Of a DNA stretch of 64,000 nucleotides, positions 8,337-17,746 are shown piece after piece. This stretch comes from Cognatishimia sp. WU-CL00825 (GTDB lineage Bacteria > Pseudomonadota > Alphaproteobacteria > Rhodobacterales > Rhodobacteraceae). The notes below the pieces were generated by a model. The model worked only from the letters and a program-made list of their open reading frames with translations, was not told where the DNA came from and searched no databases. Numbering within the stretch: the stretch's first letter is position 1; every line of letters starts with the position of its first letter. Both the position numbers and the translations under genes were made by a program. Location: positions 186,001-250,000 of the forward strand of contig NZ_BAABWX010000001.1 of NCBI RefSeq assembly GCF_040364665.1, read 5' to 3'.

Positions 8337-9466
8337 CACAACTCTCCGATGCGGTCGATAAGGTCATTGGGGGCAAGGCCGCTTTGCTGGGGCTCATCCC
8401 ATGGAAGCCCATTGCGAACAAGATCAAATGCGCCGTTGCGCCCCACCAGAGTGGTGTGACAGGGGCGCGGATGGGCACAGCCTTTGGCACAGCCACTGAC
8501 ATGCAGCGGGCCTTTGATTTTTGCAGCCAGGGCGCGGGCCACAGCATGGGTGTTCACCGATGCGCTGCCACAGAGCGGCGCGCCGGGGCAGGCGCTGACA
8601 TGCAGCAGCGGATCATCCGCAGCGGTGATAAACTTGGGTGATGGCACAGGCTCTGCGTCGTCTAACAGAAATAGCCGCCAGGGGGTTACACGCAGCGCGC
8701 TGCCTTGGCTGGTCTCGATGAGATTTCGCAACTCTGCAGCCTTGATCTGCCCAAAGGCAGCCCCATAGGTTTGCCCCAAAGCGTTTGGTCCTGGCGTCGC
8801 TTGATAGGGCTTTAAGACCGCAGGGCTGTCTTGCCAGACCGCGGGCAAATCCACCCCGTCAATATGGCGCGCCATTCGCTTAGAGCGTGCGCCGCCTGTG
8901 CTGACAAACCACTCCGCCAGTTTTATGGCCTGATCCAATGCGTCATCCGGCGTCACCAAACGGCCAAATACGGCCCCATCTGCGCGCAAAATCAGACCCT
9001 GCGCGGTTTGCTCAAACCGAATGTCGGCTGATTGCGCCTGCAGCACAGGCGATTGGGCCGTGTCGATGGCAAAACCAAATTTCGCCGGCAATTGCGGGAA
9101 GTCGGCCAGCCGATCATACAACTCTGCCGCCAACTTATGCGCCAGATCGCCGTCAGTCCAAAAGGGCGTGATCAACACATTGCGCCGCCCCTCGATCGCC
9201 GGATCATCCGGCAACAGCCCCAGCCCATTTAACGCCGTCAGCAAAGCCGCGTGGTCTGACTCTTTAACACCGCGAATTTGCAGATTGGCGCGGCTGGTCA
9301 AATCCATCACACCCGAGCCAAATTCCAACGCCAGATCGCACAACCCAATCGCTTGATCCCGCGTCAGCCGCGCAAACATTGGCCGCACCCGCACCACCAA
9401 CCCATCGCCCGACATCATCGGTTGATAGGCTCCGGGGCACCAGCCCTTGGCGCTGGGGCGCGTCAA
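8336..9466 (-). CDS. cobG: Precorrin-3B synthase CobG (oxygen-dependent)
   Basis: CobG uses O2 to hydroxylate precorrin-3A and form precorrin-3B, the marker step of the aerobic route. It belongs to the nitrite/sulfite reductase ferredoxin-like family. Four Cys for a [4Fe-4S] cluster are visible as C-x5-C (residues 293 and 299) and C-x3-C (326 and 330). The frame is open to a GTG at 9514. I prefer TTG 9466: it overlaps the cobN stop as TTGA, has GGAG eight bases upstream, and gives the N-terminus TRPSAKGWCPGA. The protein is 376 residues. It sits between cobN and cobH in the operon. Confidence 0.9.
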   Translation of the reverse strand: MTRPSAKGWCPGAYQPMMSGDGLVVRVRPMFARLTRDQAIGLCDLALEFGSGVMDLTSRANLQIRGVKESDHAALLTALNGLGLLPDDPAIEGRRNVLITPFWTDGDLAHKLAAELYDRLADFPQLPAKFGFAIDTAQSPVLQAQSADIRFEQTAQGLILRADGAVFGRLVTPDDALDQAIKLAEWFVSTGGARSKRMARHIDGVDLPAVWQDSPAVLKPYQATPGPNALGQTYGAAFGQIKAAELRNLIETSQGSALRVTPWRLFLLDDAEPVPSPKFITAADDPLLHVSACPGAPLCGSASVNTHAVARALAAKIKGPLHVSGCAKGCAHPRPCHTTLVGRNGAFDLVRNGLPWDEPQQSGLAPNDLIDRIGEL

Positions 9467-12400
9467 ATCACCGTCTCCAGATCCGCCAGGATCGAATTGC
9501 GCCGTGTCTGCCACAGCCCCGCGGCATGCAATTCAGCAAACCGGTCGCGCATTGCGGCCAAAGCCTGCGGATTCTCATGTTCCAAAAACGCCACAACCGC
9601 GTCCTGACCCAAGGTCGCCTCGTGATAGGCATCAAACAGCGCCGGATGCACCGCATCTGCCAAATGCGCAAAGGCCGCCATATGCTCGAGCGTCGCGGCA
9701 ATTTCAGCCCCGCCACGAAAGCCGTGCCGCATCATCCCAGCCAGCCACTCTGGGTTGGTCGCCCGCGCATGCACCACGCGCGCCACCTCTTCATCCAGCG
9801 CCCGCGCCCGAGGACGATCCGGCACTGTGCTGTCAAGATGATACAGCGCCGCCTTGCCACCCGTCACCGCCTGCGCGGCGGCAAACCCGGCCTCGTGGGC
9901 AGCATAATCTTGCGCCAGCAAAATGTCGGTCTCTGGCATGTCCTGCAAATGCACAAAGCTATCGGCGGCTTGGACCCGGTCACGAATGCCATCGCCGTCC
10001 TGCCACGGCTGATCTTTGTCCAATGCCCAGGACGAGGCTGACAACCAAGCCTCGCCAGCGCGTGTGCGACCCGCGTCGCCATAGTCATTCAGATGTCCCA
10101 TGCCCACGCCATAACTGCCCGGCGCTGGCCCATAGACCCGTGGTGCGGCGATCGCCCCCACAAATGGGTTCCAATCGGCGGCTTCATCCCGATCCGCGAG
10201 GGCGCGAACGGCTTGGGAAAACAACGCCGACAATGTCGGGAATACATCGCGAAACAATCCAGAGACCCGCAAAGTCACGTCAATCCGTGGGCGCTCCAGC
10301 ATGGCAATCGGCAAGATCTCAACGCCAGACACCCGCTCTGATCCTTCGTCCCAGACCGGTTTGGCCCCCAGCAAATGCAACGCCATCGCAAATTCCTCGC
10401 CCGCCGTGCGCATGGTGGCTGATCCCCACAGATCGACAATCAGGTTTTTGGGGTAATCGCCTTCGTCCTGCAAATGTCGCCGCACCAATTCTTCGGCCAG
10501 AACCACCCCCTGCGCATAAGCAGATCGGGTGGGCACAGACCGTGGGTCGGTGGTGAACAGATTGCGCCCGGTGGGCAATACATCGGTGCGCCCCCGATAG
10601 GGCGACCCAGAGGGGCCAGCCGCAATGCGCTTGCCCGCCAAAACCCGCAACAACCCTTCGCGCTCTGACACCGCCGAGGGAGCTGCATCAAAGGCCGCTT
10701 GGCCCACAGGCGCGCGGCCGTAGACATGCAGCCCATCGCCAAATTGGCTTTCTTTGATGTCACAAACAAACGTATCAATCCGGGTGATGGCCTCGGCCAA
10801 AGACGTTGCCGCACCCAGGCCCAATTGGTCTGACAATCCCAATGCGTCGGCTTCTGATCTGATACCATCCTGCAGCCGATCCCGGCGCTTTGGGTCCAGA
10901 CCATCCGCATTGGAAAACTCATCCAGCAGATTCTCAAGAAACGCAAACTTCTGCGGTGCTTCGCTTGCTTTCAAGGGCGGCGGCACATGGCCCAAGGTCA
11001 CAGCGCCAATGCGCCGCTTGGCCTGCGCCGCTTCGCCGGGGTCATTCACGATAAACGGGTAAATCACCGGCATATGCCCGGTCAAAACCTCGGGCCAGCA
11101 GTCTTTGGATAAGGCAACGGATTTTCCCGGTAGCCATTCCAGAGTCCCATGCGCGCCCACATGCACCAAAGCATGTGCGCCAAACTGTTGCCGTACCCAC
11201 AGATAAAACGCCACATAAGAATGGCGCGGCGTGCGGGCAAGGTCATGATATTCATCTTCGCGCACATCTTCTGAACCGCGCTCTGGCTGCAGGGCCACCA
11301 GAACCTTGCCGCGCTTAACAACCGAAAACTCAAACGCGCCATCCACGACCAGATCATCGGCAAAAGCATCGCCCCAGACCGTCGCCAAATCATCGCGCAA
11401 GGTTTGCGGCAGGGCCACCAAAGCTGCCTGATAGTCAGAAACAGACCAGCGCAGCCGTTCGGTGCTCAATGCCCCAGCCAGTGGCGTGCCATGGGCCACG
11501 TCAAACCCATCATCGCGCAGGTCATCCAAGATTGCCTCGGCACTCGCCAAAGCATCCAACCCAACCGCATGGGCCATATTCCAATCAGCCCCCGGATAGG
11601 TCGACAACACACAGGCCACGCGCTTTTCAGCCGCAGGCAAAGTCGCCAAATCCACCCATTTAGAAACCTTTTCAACCACCGCCGAAATGCGATCTGCAAC
11701 CGCACGATGGCCAAAGCGCGAATATTCAAGCTGCGGGTCTTTCTTGCCGGGTTCCTTAAAGCTGGTCACCCCGGCAAACAAACGCCCGTCAACTTCGGGC
11801 AACACAACATGCATCGCCAGATCAGCCGGGGCCAGACCGCGTTCGGCCTCTTGCCAGGCTTTGCGGCGAGAGGTTGCCAATGCCACCTGAAATACCGGCG
11901 CGTTGGTGGCATCAAGCGGCGAAACCCCGTCGGTTCCCTTGCCGGAAAACGCCGTAGCATTCACCACAGCGCTGGGCTGTAAATCGCGCAGCGTCTGGGC
12001 AATCCAAGCGGCGGCCTCTGGTTGCTTCAAGGTCGGGGCAAACAGCCCCAAAACGTCAAAGCCACGCGCCTCAAACTGTTGGGCAAGCGCTTCTACCGGG
12101 GCCAGATCCGCAGAGCTGAGGTAAGACCGATAAAACGTTAGCACAATCAGCGGCCTGTCACTTTGACGTTGTGCTGCGCAGATCCCATTCGCCAATGACC
12201 AAGTGCCAAACAATGGCAAAGCTTTGCTGCCCACCACCGGTTTGGCATACAAGCCAGCGGCCAAAGCCAATTGCGCCAAGGCGGCCTGTGCCGCCACCGC
12301 GCCGCCGGTGTCACACAGGTGGGCCAGTCGATCCAAAGTGGATTTGGGCAGGGTCGAGACATCGTCCAGCCGTGTGTCTGGCCGCCCGTCTGCGGGCAAA

Positions 12401-12738
12401 ATGGCCAAAGCCACACCTTTGCGCCGTGCCAAGTCCTGCAATTGTTGAATGCCATAGGCCCAATAGGGAATGCCACCAATCAACCGCACCAGCACAGCCT
12501 TTGCACCCTCTAGGGTTTGCTCGACATAGGTATCCACTGACAGCGGGTGTTTTAAAGCGGCCAGATTGGCCAGCCGCAACGAGGGCAGATCGCCGTCTGC
12601 TCTATGCCATCCTGCCGCGAAAGCCCCAAGGTCACTGTCGGAAAACGACAAGACAACCAAATCGGCCGGGCTTTGGCCCAGATCCGTTGGGGTCTCAGAT
12701 TCCTCTAACCCGTGACTTTCGCGAAAGACGACATGCAT
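9463..12738 (-). CDS. cobN: Cobaltochelatase large subunit CobN
   Basis: CobN is the large tetrapyrrole-binding subunit of the ATP-dependent aerobic cobaltochelatase, which inserts Co(II) into hydrogenobyrinic acid a,c-diamide. It works with CobS and CobT, neither of which is in this window. The 1091-residue length is usual. Family segments are visible, including LVHVGAHGTLEWLPGKSVAL and NLIVDLWGSATMRTAGEE. The gene starts five bases after cobW and ends with a TTGA overlap with cobG. Confidence 0.96.
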   Translation of the reverse strand: MHVVFRESHGLEESETPTDLGQSPADLVVLSFSDSDLGAFAAGWHRADGDLPSLRLANLAALKHPLSVDTYVEQTLEGAKAVLVRLIGGIPYWAYGIQQLQDLARRKGVALAILPADGRPDTRLDDVSTLPKSTLDRLAHLCDTGGAVAAQAALAQLALAAGLYAKPVVGSKALPLFGTWSLANGICAAQRQSDRPLIVLTFYRSYLSSADLAPVEALAQQFEARGFDVLGLFAPTLKQPEAAAWIAQTLRDLQPSAVVNATAFSGKGTDGVSPLDATNAPVFQVALATSRRKAWQEAERGLAPADLAMHVVLPEVDGRLFAGVTSFKEPGKKDPQLEYSRFGHRAVADRISAVVEKVSKWVDLATLPAAEKRVACVLSTYPGADWNMAHAVGLDALASAEAILDDLRDDGFDVAHGTPLAGALSTERLRWSVSDYQAALVALPQTLRDDLATVWGDAFADDLVVDGAFEFSVVKRGKVLVALQPERGSEDVREDEYHDLARTPRHSYVAFYLWVRQQFGAHALVHVGAHGTLEWLPGKSVALSKDCWPEVLTGHMPVIYPFIVNDPGEAAQAKRRIGAVTLGHVPPPLKASEAPQKFAFLENLLDEFSNADGLDPKRRDRLQDGIRSEADALGLSDQLGLGAATSLAEAITRIDTFVCDIKESQFGDGLHVYGRAPVGQAAFDAAPSAVSEREGLLRVLAGKRIAAGPSGSPYRGRTDVLPTGRNLFTTDPRSVPTRSAYAQGVVLAEELVRRHLQDEGDYPKNLIVDLWGSATMRTAGEEFAMALHLLGAKPVWDEGSERVSGVEILPIAMLERPRIDVTLRVSGLFRDVFPTLSALFSQAVRALADRDEAADWNPFVGAIAAPRVYGPAPGSYGVGMGHLNDYGDAGRTRAGEAWLSASSWALDKDQPWQDGDGIRDRVQAADSFVHLQDMPETDILLAQDYAAHEAGFAAAQAVTGGKAALYHLDSTVPDRPRARALDEEVARVVHARATNPEWLAGMMRHGFRGGAEIAATLEHMAAFAHLADAVHPALFDAYHEATLGQDAVVAFLEHENPQALAAMRDRFAELHAAGLWQTRRNSILADLETVI

Positions 12739-12743
12739 AGGGT

Positions 12744-13781
12744 TTAATCCACCAGCGCCGCGCGAATGGCTTCCTTGTTTACGTCGTCATGTTCCGCAAT
12801 CACGACAACGCGCCCTTTACGGCCTTCTTCAGCTTTCCAAGGGCGATCAAACTGGTGCCGCACCCGCGCGCCCACGGCCTGCACCAGCAAACGCATCGGT
12901 TTGCCCTGCACCGCCGCATAGCCTTTGACTCGCAGAATGTTCTGATCTTTGGCCAAACGCTCGATCCGTTCGGCAAAAGACACCGCATCAACCTGTTCTG
13001 GCAAATCAATCACGACACTTTCAAAATCGTCATGCTCGTGATCATGGTGCCCATCGTGATGGCTGGGCCGTGCGTCCATGTCATCCTCGGCCGCCGCATT
13101 CAGCCCCAAAATAATCCGTGGGTCCACCACGCCTTCGGCCACTTCAACAACCGGAATAGGACGCGGCGATTCAGCGGCAATCACCTCTTTTGCCTTTGCA
13201 ACACCCTCAGGCCCAGCCAAATCAGGCTTGGTCAGCAAAATGATGTCCGCACAAGAAATCTGATCCTCAAACACCTCTGACAATGGGGTTTCGTGGTCAA
13301 TGCTGTCATCCGCTTCGCGCTGGGCATCCACCCGCGCCACATCAGTGGCAAAACGACCCGCAGCCACAGCCTCGGCATCCGCCAAAGCAATCACGCCATC
13401 CACGGTGATCTTGCTGCGAATATCAGGCCAGTCAAAGGCCTTTAGCAATGGCTTTGGCAAGGCCAATCCCGAAGTCTCGATGATGATATGCTCGGGCCGC
13501 GGCTCCAGCGCCATCAACGCCTCGATGGTCGGAATGAAATCATCTGCCACCGTGCAGCAGATACAGCCGTTAGACAGCTCCATGATGTTTTCAGCCGGGC
13601 AATCCGGGATCGCGCAAGATTTCAAAATCTCGCCATCCACGCCCACATCGCCAAATTCATTAACCACCACAGCCAAACGCCTGCCCTGCGGATTTTGCAT
13701 CAGGTTGCGCACCAAAGTTGTCTTCCCTGCGCCCAAAAAGCCAGTGATCACGGTGACGGGTAGTTTCTCAAGGTTGCTCAT
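12744..13781 (-). CDS. cobW: CobW, G3E-family GTPase, putative cobalt chaperone
   Basis: CobW-type G3E GTPases deliver metal; in cob operons they are thought to supply cobalt to CobN. The 345-residue protein has a Walker A GFLGAGKTTLV at residues 14-24, the metal-binding GCICC motif at 72-76, a guanine-specificity-type LLTKPD, and a His/Asp-rich loop around residues 235-255 (SHHDGHHDHEHDD). The position directly before cobN, with five bases between, agrees with a cobalt role rather than zinc. Confidence 0.93.
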   Translation of the reverse strand: MSNLEKLPVTVITGFLGAGKTTLVRNLMQNPQGRRLAVVVNEFGDVGVDGEILKSCAIPDCPAENIMELSNGCICCTVADDFIPTIEALMALEPRPEHIIIETSGLALPKPLLKAFDWPDIRSKITVDGVIALADAEAVAAGRFATDVARVDAQREADDSIDHETPLSEVFEDQISCADIILLTKPDLAGPEGVAKAKEVIAAESPRPIPVVEVAEGVVDPRIILGLNAAAEDDMDARPSHHDGHHDHEHDDFESVVIDLPEQVDAVSFAERIERLAKDQNILRVKGYAAVQGKPMRLLVQAVGARVRHQFDRPWKAEEGRKGRVVVIAEHDDVNKEAIRAALVD

Positions 13782-13790
13782 AAGTCTCTC

Positions 13791-14186
13791 TCACTCGGGC
13801 AGAACAAGCGGCGGAATGCGCGCGATACAATTTTTGCGGAAATGAACAGAACGGGTGCGCCATGGCACAAGCCCATCTGCGGTGTCGGCGTATTTCACGA
13901 TGCCGTCATGCACCAGCTCGGCGTCATCCGCGCCAGTGAAATTGCCATAAACATAGGTCCAACGTGCGTCGCCGCCACGCACCGCCACCGAACAACCGCT
14001 GTCACAATTGCTGAGGCATTCAACCGATTTCACAGTCACATGCGCAGGCCACTCGCGTTCCATCAGGGCGGATGCCAGTTGCGCACCGGGACGCGGGCCT
14101 TCGATATTTGTGGGCTGTCCCGCACGGCAGGTCGCACAGACCAGCAGCTCAACAGGGGCCAGATCGCGAGCCAATTCAACAGTCAC
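13791..14186 (-). CDS. DUF1636 putative metal-binding protein, first gene after the riboswitch
   Basis: The product of about 131 residues resembles DUF1636 proteins, which often accompany cobW. It has a C-x2-C (residues 17 and 20) and a C-x3-C-x3-C (57, 61, 65), suggesting a thioredoxin-like ferredoxin-type or metal-binding fold. I place the start at GTG 14186 because GGAG lies nine bases upstream; a TTG at 14201 would start over that site. It is nine bases before cobW and directly behind the cobalamin riboswitch, which implies a role in cobalt handling or corrin synthesis. No biochemical function is established as far as I know. Confidence 0.8.
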   Translation of the reverse strand: MTVELARDLAPVELLVCATCRAGQPTNIEGPRPGAQLASALMEREWPAHVTVKSVECLSNCDSGCSVAVRGGDARWTYVYGNFTGADDAELVHDGIVKYADTADGLVPWRTRSVHFRKNCIARIPPLVLPE

Positions 14187-14288
14187 TATTTGTCTCTCCA
14201 AATCTCAGGAGGACAAGGGCGATAGGGCGGGGACGTGCAATACGTTTTCCCGACACCGGAACACCCCGTCCGGTTTCATGTCTTTCTG

Positions 14289-14470
14289 CGCTGGCAGGTC
14301 TCCCGGCTTGCGGATACCAAGGCCAAGGCCCTGTCGCTTTCCCAACCTTCCCGGCGCATTGCCAGTGGTCTGCGGAAAAACTCTCCGGTCACGGTCGCGG
14401 GGGCGGCTGCGCTTGGGATCTATCAAATCCTGTCGCATTCCCTTTTCACCTGTATTACCTACAGGAACCA
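14289..14470 (-). ncRNA. Cobalamin (B12) riboswitch controlling the DUF1636-cobW-cobN operon
   Basis: Read on the minus strand, this stretch has the conserved blocks of the cobalamin aptamer in order. They are GGTGAAAAGGGAATG (about 14441-14455), GCAGCCGCCCCCGCGACCGT (about 14392-14411), the B12 box ACCACTGGCAATGCGC (about 14354-14369), and GCCGGGAGACCTGCCAG (about 14291-14307). It lies in the 5' leader of the minus-strand cob operon, about 100 bases before the first start codon. Downstream is a hairpin at 14255-14274 (ACCGGA/TCCGGT) without a U-tract. Control is therefore more likely translational or Rho-linked than by an intrinsic terminator; that last point is inference. Confidence 0.92.
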
Positions 14471-14524
14471 ACCAGACGGAAATGCGCGATAGGGCGTAAC
14501 GAGTCAAGGACAGAGGATAGCACC

Positions 14525-15142
14525 GTGAGCGATAACACCGAGCAAAACGCCCGCCACACAGAGAAAATGAAGAAAATCAAGGCCGCGCGCGATCGCCTGA
14601 TGGCCACCAAGACCGAAGAAAAAGGTCTGATCATGGTCCATACTGGCCCCGGCAAAGGCAAAAGCTCGTCTGGATTCGGCATGATCATGCGCTCGATCTC
14701 CCACGGCATGCCCTGCGCGGTGGTGCAATTCATCAAAGGCGCGATGGCCACCGGCGAACGCGACTTTCTGGAAACCCATTTCCCGGCTGAATGTAAGTTC
14801 TTTGTCTCTGGCGAAGGCTTTACTTGGGAAACCCAAGACCGCGAACGCGACATCGCCAAAGCCGAAGCTGGCTGGGAAAAAGCCAAAGAGCTGATCCGCG
14901 ACGAGACCAACCGATTTGTCCTGCTGGATGAAATCAACATCGCCCTGCGCAATGACTATCTGAACATCGATGATGTGGTGGAATTCCTGCTGGAAGAAAA
15001 ACCCGCCATGACCCACGTGTGTTTGACCGGCCGCAATGCAAAACCCGAACTGATCGAGGCGGCAGATTTGGTGACAGAAATGACGCTGGTGAAACATCCG
15101 TTTAGGGACGGTATTAAGGCGCAGAAGGGTGTGGAGTATTAA
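14525..15142 (+). CDS. cobO: Corrinoid adenosyltransferase CobO (BtuR type)
   Basis: CobO attaches the 5'-deoxyadenosyl group to cobalt in cob(I)yrinic acid a,c-diamide or cobalamin. The 205-residue product has a P-loop HTGPGKGKSSS at about residues 39-49, followed by QFIKGAMATGERDF and LLDEINIALRN, the BtuR/CobO signatures. The start is GTG 14525 with GAGGA eight bases upstream; in-frame codons further upstream lie in the riboswitch region. It is divergent from the riboswitch-led operon. Its stop overlaps that of the convergent DUF4062 gene. Confidence 0.94.
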   Translation: MSDNTEQNARHTEKMKKIKAARDRLMATKTEEKGLIMVHTGPGKGKSSSGFGMIMRSISHGMPCAVVQFIKGAMATGERDFLETHFPAECKFFVSGEGFTWETQDRERDIAKAEAGWEKAKELIRDETNRFVLLDEINIALRNDYLNIDDVVEFLLEEKPAMTHVCLTGRNAKPELIEAADLVTEMTLVKHPFRDGIKAQKGVEY

Positions 15143-16023
15143 TGCTTGAGGGTAGCAAAACCAAAATCAGCGTAAGTTCGATCGGTCAGTTCAATACCGT
15201 CGCTTGAACTGACCAGAGAGCCGACTGCCATTAACAATCCAAACAAATCTCGGGCAAGATCTTCGTCTTCTCCCTCCAAGTCATAAAATACGTTTCGGTC
15301 ATATTTGATGTTTTCGAGCATCCTCAAATAAATGTTTCGCTTTGCGAAACGATCATAGGATTGACCGTAAGTTGTCATGTGCTCGGTCTCTACAAAGTTT
15401 CTTATTTTCGTAGCTACAGGATCATCAAATATGAATGCACTATCCTTTGTCGCTTCGAAAATTTTCACTTTTTCTCTTAGCTCAGCAAGTTCCAAGGCAG
15501 CAGAACCGTCAATCACGGTGTCACTCCTTACCCACCCTACAGCGTTTGTCCGTTTCTTTATGTCGGCCAATGCTACAAATGCCTCAAGGCCTAATTCTTT
15601 GGCTGTCTCCCAAAATCGAACGAGTTTTTGCTCGGTGAGTTTAGCTCTAAATTTCTCTAACGCGGCCCTGCCTCTATCCGAATTCTCAATAAACTCCCCC
15701 TTCAACTCATTAAACGGATCCCTATGCAGCAAGCGTATGATCGGCTTCCCAATTTCAATGGCATAATCATATTCCATCTCGGTATAGCTCAGCCCGGTTT
15801 CAGGATGGATTGACCCATAGCGCCCTGCCGAAATCAGGATGTAATAATCTGACTGATCAATGATCGTTTTGATGAATTCAAACTGCTCTTCATCCGCTGC
15901 CGGAAACAACTCCATCCCTGCCGGAAAGCAATCAGCCCGCAACAGTGCTTGCGAAACTTCTTGCCGTGCATTTTGCAAATCCTGATATGTGGACGAGATA
16001 AAAACTTGAAAGCGCTTTTCCAT
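15139..16023 (-). CDS. DUF4062 protein inserted between cobO and cobQ
   Basis: The 294-residue protein begins MEKRFQVFISSTYQDLQNAR and continues with IIDQSDYYILISAGRYGS and LSYTEMEYDYAIEIGKP, the conserved features of DUF4062, a TIR/nucleoside-hydrolase-like fold. The C-terminal two thirds has no domain I recognise; it is charged, has no transmembrane segment and is probably cytoplasmic. Base composition is unlike the neighbours: the 60-base rows at 15301 and 15421 hold 35% and 32% G+C, against 67% in a cobN row (9781). This suggests transfer. DUF4062 proteins are seen in defence-like contexts, but no partner gene is present here, so function is open. Confidence 0.75.
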   Translation of the reverse strand: MEKRFQVFISSTYQDLQNARQEVSQALLRADCFPAGMELFPAADEEQFEFIKTIIDQSDYYILISAGRYGSIHPETGLSYTEMEYDYAIEIGKPIIRLLHRDPFNELKGEFIENSDRGRAALEKFRAKLTEQKLVRFWETAKELGLEAFVALADIKKRTNAVGWVRSDTVIDGSAALELAELREKVKIFEATKDSAFIFDDPVATKIRNFVETEHMTTYGQSYDRFAKRNIYLRMLENIKYDRNVFYDLEGEDEDLARDLFGLLMAVGSLVSSSDGIELTDRTYADFGFATLKH

Positions 16024-16146
16024 AGTCAGTCTAAATTCCAAATCCTAAAATCGCGTTAAACCTGTGAGTAATTCAGGGGGAGGTCAAGGCGATCTGAATT
16101 GTTTGCCCCCCTTAGCCCCGCAAAATATTTTCTTAAAATTTTTCCA

Positions 16147-16185
16147 TTGTACGTTTCAGCCCGCCAAACGTACAAATCGTACGAC
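16147..16185. repeat. Triple-GTAC palindromic element, copy 1
   Basis: TTGTACGTTT (16147-16156) and AAACGTACAA (16166-16175) form a perfect 10-bp inverted repeat with a 9-bp spacer. It is followed at once by ATCGTACGAC with an 8-bp palindrome TCGTACGA. The three GTAC cores are 21 and 9 bp apart. The same geometry occurs at 46900-46941. It lies 28 bp before cobQ and 124 bp from the DUF4062 start. The role is unknown. Confidence 0.6.
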
Positions 16186-16212
16186 TCATCGCGACGCAAC
16201 AGGGCGTATTCC

Positions 16213-17655
16213 ATGACCAAATCCATCATGATCCAGGGCACCGGCAGCAATGTTGGAAAATCCATGTTGGTGGCCGGCTTGTGTCGTGCAGCCTTGCGTC
16301 GGGGCCTGTCGGTGGCTCCGTTTAAACCGCAAAATATGTCGAATAATGCGGCGGTTACGGCAGATGGTGGTGAAATTGGCCGGGCGCAGGCGCTTCAGGC
16401 TTTGGCCTGTAAAATCCCGTTAACCGTGCATATGAACCCGGTGCTTCTTAAACCCGAATCAGATGTAGGATCGCAAATCGTCCTACAGGGTAAACGTTTC
16501 GCAACCGCTAAGGCCCGCGAATATGCAACGTTGAAACCGCAGTTGATGGAACGGGTACTTGAAAGCTTTAGTCTGTTGAAATCACAGCACGATTTGGTGA
16601 TTGTCGAAGGCGCAGGCAGCCCTGCTGAAATAAATCTGCGCAACGGCGACATCGCGAATATGGGATTCGCCCAAGCCGCTGATGTGCCGGTAATTTTGGC
16701 AGGCGATATTGACCGGGGCGGGGTGATTGCCCAGATCGTTGGCACCCAAGCGGTGATCGATCCGTCAGATGCTGACCTTATAAAAGGGTTTATTATCAAT
16801 AAGTTTCGCGGTGACCCTACGTTGTTTGACGATGGCTATGCGATGATCGGGCAGCGCACCGGATGGCGTGGCTTTGGGGTTCTGCCCTATTTTTCAGAGG
16901 CCTGGAAATTGCCTGCCGAAGATGCGCTCGACCTTCAAGGCACTCAAAACAAAGGGAAAATCCATATTGTCTGTTTGGGCTTGTCGCGCATTGCCAATTT
17001 TGACGACCTTGATCCGCTGGCCCAAGAACCAGACGTGCGTCTGACCATGCTGCGCGCAGGCCAAGCCATCCCAGGCGACGCCACCCTTGTGATCATTCCT
17101 GGCAGCAAATCCACCCGCGCAGATCTGGCGTTTTTGCGCGCCCAAGGCTGGGACATTGACCTGCAGGCGCATGTGCGACGCGGGGGGCATGTATTGGGAA
17201 TTTGTGGTGGATATCAAATGCTTGGAGATAGTATCTCTGACCCAGAGGGCATTGAAGGCACGCCGGGAACCACCAAAGGATTGGGCCTGTTGCAGGTGCA
17301 AACCACCATGTCAAATGACAAGCGCCTGACCGAAACCCAGGCGGTCCACGCGGCCACTGGTCAGGGGTTCAGTGGCTATGAAATTCACATAGGGCGCACA
17401 GATGGACCAGATCGGAAAACCCCATTTGCCACCGTCACTAACCGCCCCGAAGGGGCCACAAATGGCCATATTTCTGGCAGCTACCTGCATGGTATGTTCA
17501 GCGATGATGGCTTTCGCGCGGCGTTTTTGCAAAACCTTGGTGCGGTGGTTAGCGGTGCCTCTTACGCGGCCACGGTGGATACGACGCTAGAGTCGCTTGC
17601 GGATCACATAGAGGCCCATCTAGATGTTGAAAGCATTTTGAATACAGCAGCTTAG
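16213..17655 (+). CDS. cobQ: Cobyric acid synthase CobQ
   Basis: CobQ amidates side chains b, d, e and g of adenosylcobyrinic acid a,c-diamide with ATP and glutamine. The 480-residue protein begins [19 protein letters not shown], the P-loop of the dethiobiotin-synthetase-like domain. Its C-terminal glutamine amidotransferase domain has the Cys nucleophile in [12 protein letters not shown] start it at ATG 16213; the open frame upstream to 16099 contains the GTAC element and is not family-like. It is separated from cobO by the DUF4062 gene, whereas corrinoid genes are usually adjacent. Confidence 0.95.
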   Translation: MTKSIMIQGTGSNVGKSMLVAGLCRAALRRGLSVAPFKPQNMSNNAAVTADGGEIGRAQALQALACKIPLTVHMNPVLLKPESDVGSQIVLQGKRFATAKAREYATLKPQLMERVLESFSLLKSQHDLVIVEGAGSPAEINLRNGDIANMGFAQAADVPVILAGDIDRGGVIAQIVGTQAVIDPSDADLIKGFIINKFRGDPTLFDDGYAMIGQRTGWRGFGVLPYFSEAWKLPAEDALDLQGTQNKGKIHIVCLGLSRIANFDDLDPLAQEPDVRLTMLRAGQAIPGDATLVIIPGSKSTRADLAFLRAQGWDIDLQAHVRRGGHVLGICGGYQMLGDSISDPEGIEGTPGTTKGLGLLQVQTTMSNDKRLTETQAVHAATGQGFSGYEIHIGRTDGPDRKTPFATVTNRPEGATNGHISGSYLHGMFSDDGFRAAFLQNLGAVVSGASYAATVDTTLESLADHIEAHLDVESILNTAA

Positions 17656-17746
17656 GAGCGTTTTGTGCGTCCAGTTTAGCTGCAGTCTTGCCTTCGGGAA
17701 TGGCTTGGGAAATAGTGCGGCAACTGACCTTAGCAGATTGCGTTCA

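Noticed and set aside
9467..9514. Longer cobG start at GTG 9514
   Set aside because: The extension overlaps cobN by 52 bases, is Gly/Asp-rich and unlike CobG N-termini, while TTG 9466 has a good ribosome-binding site and a TTGA overlap.
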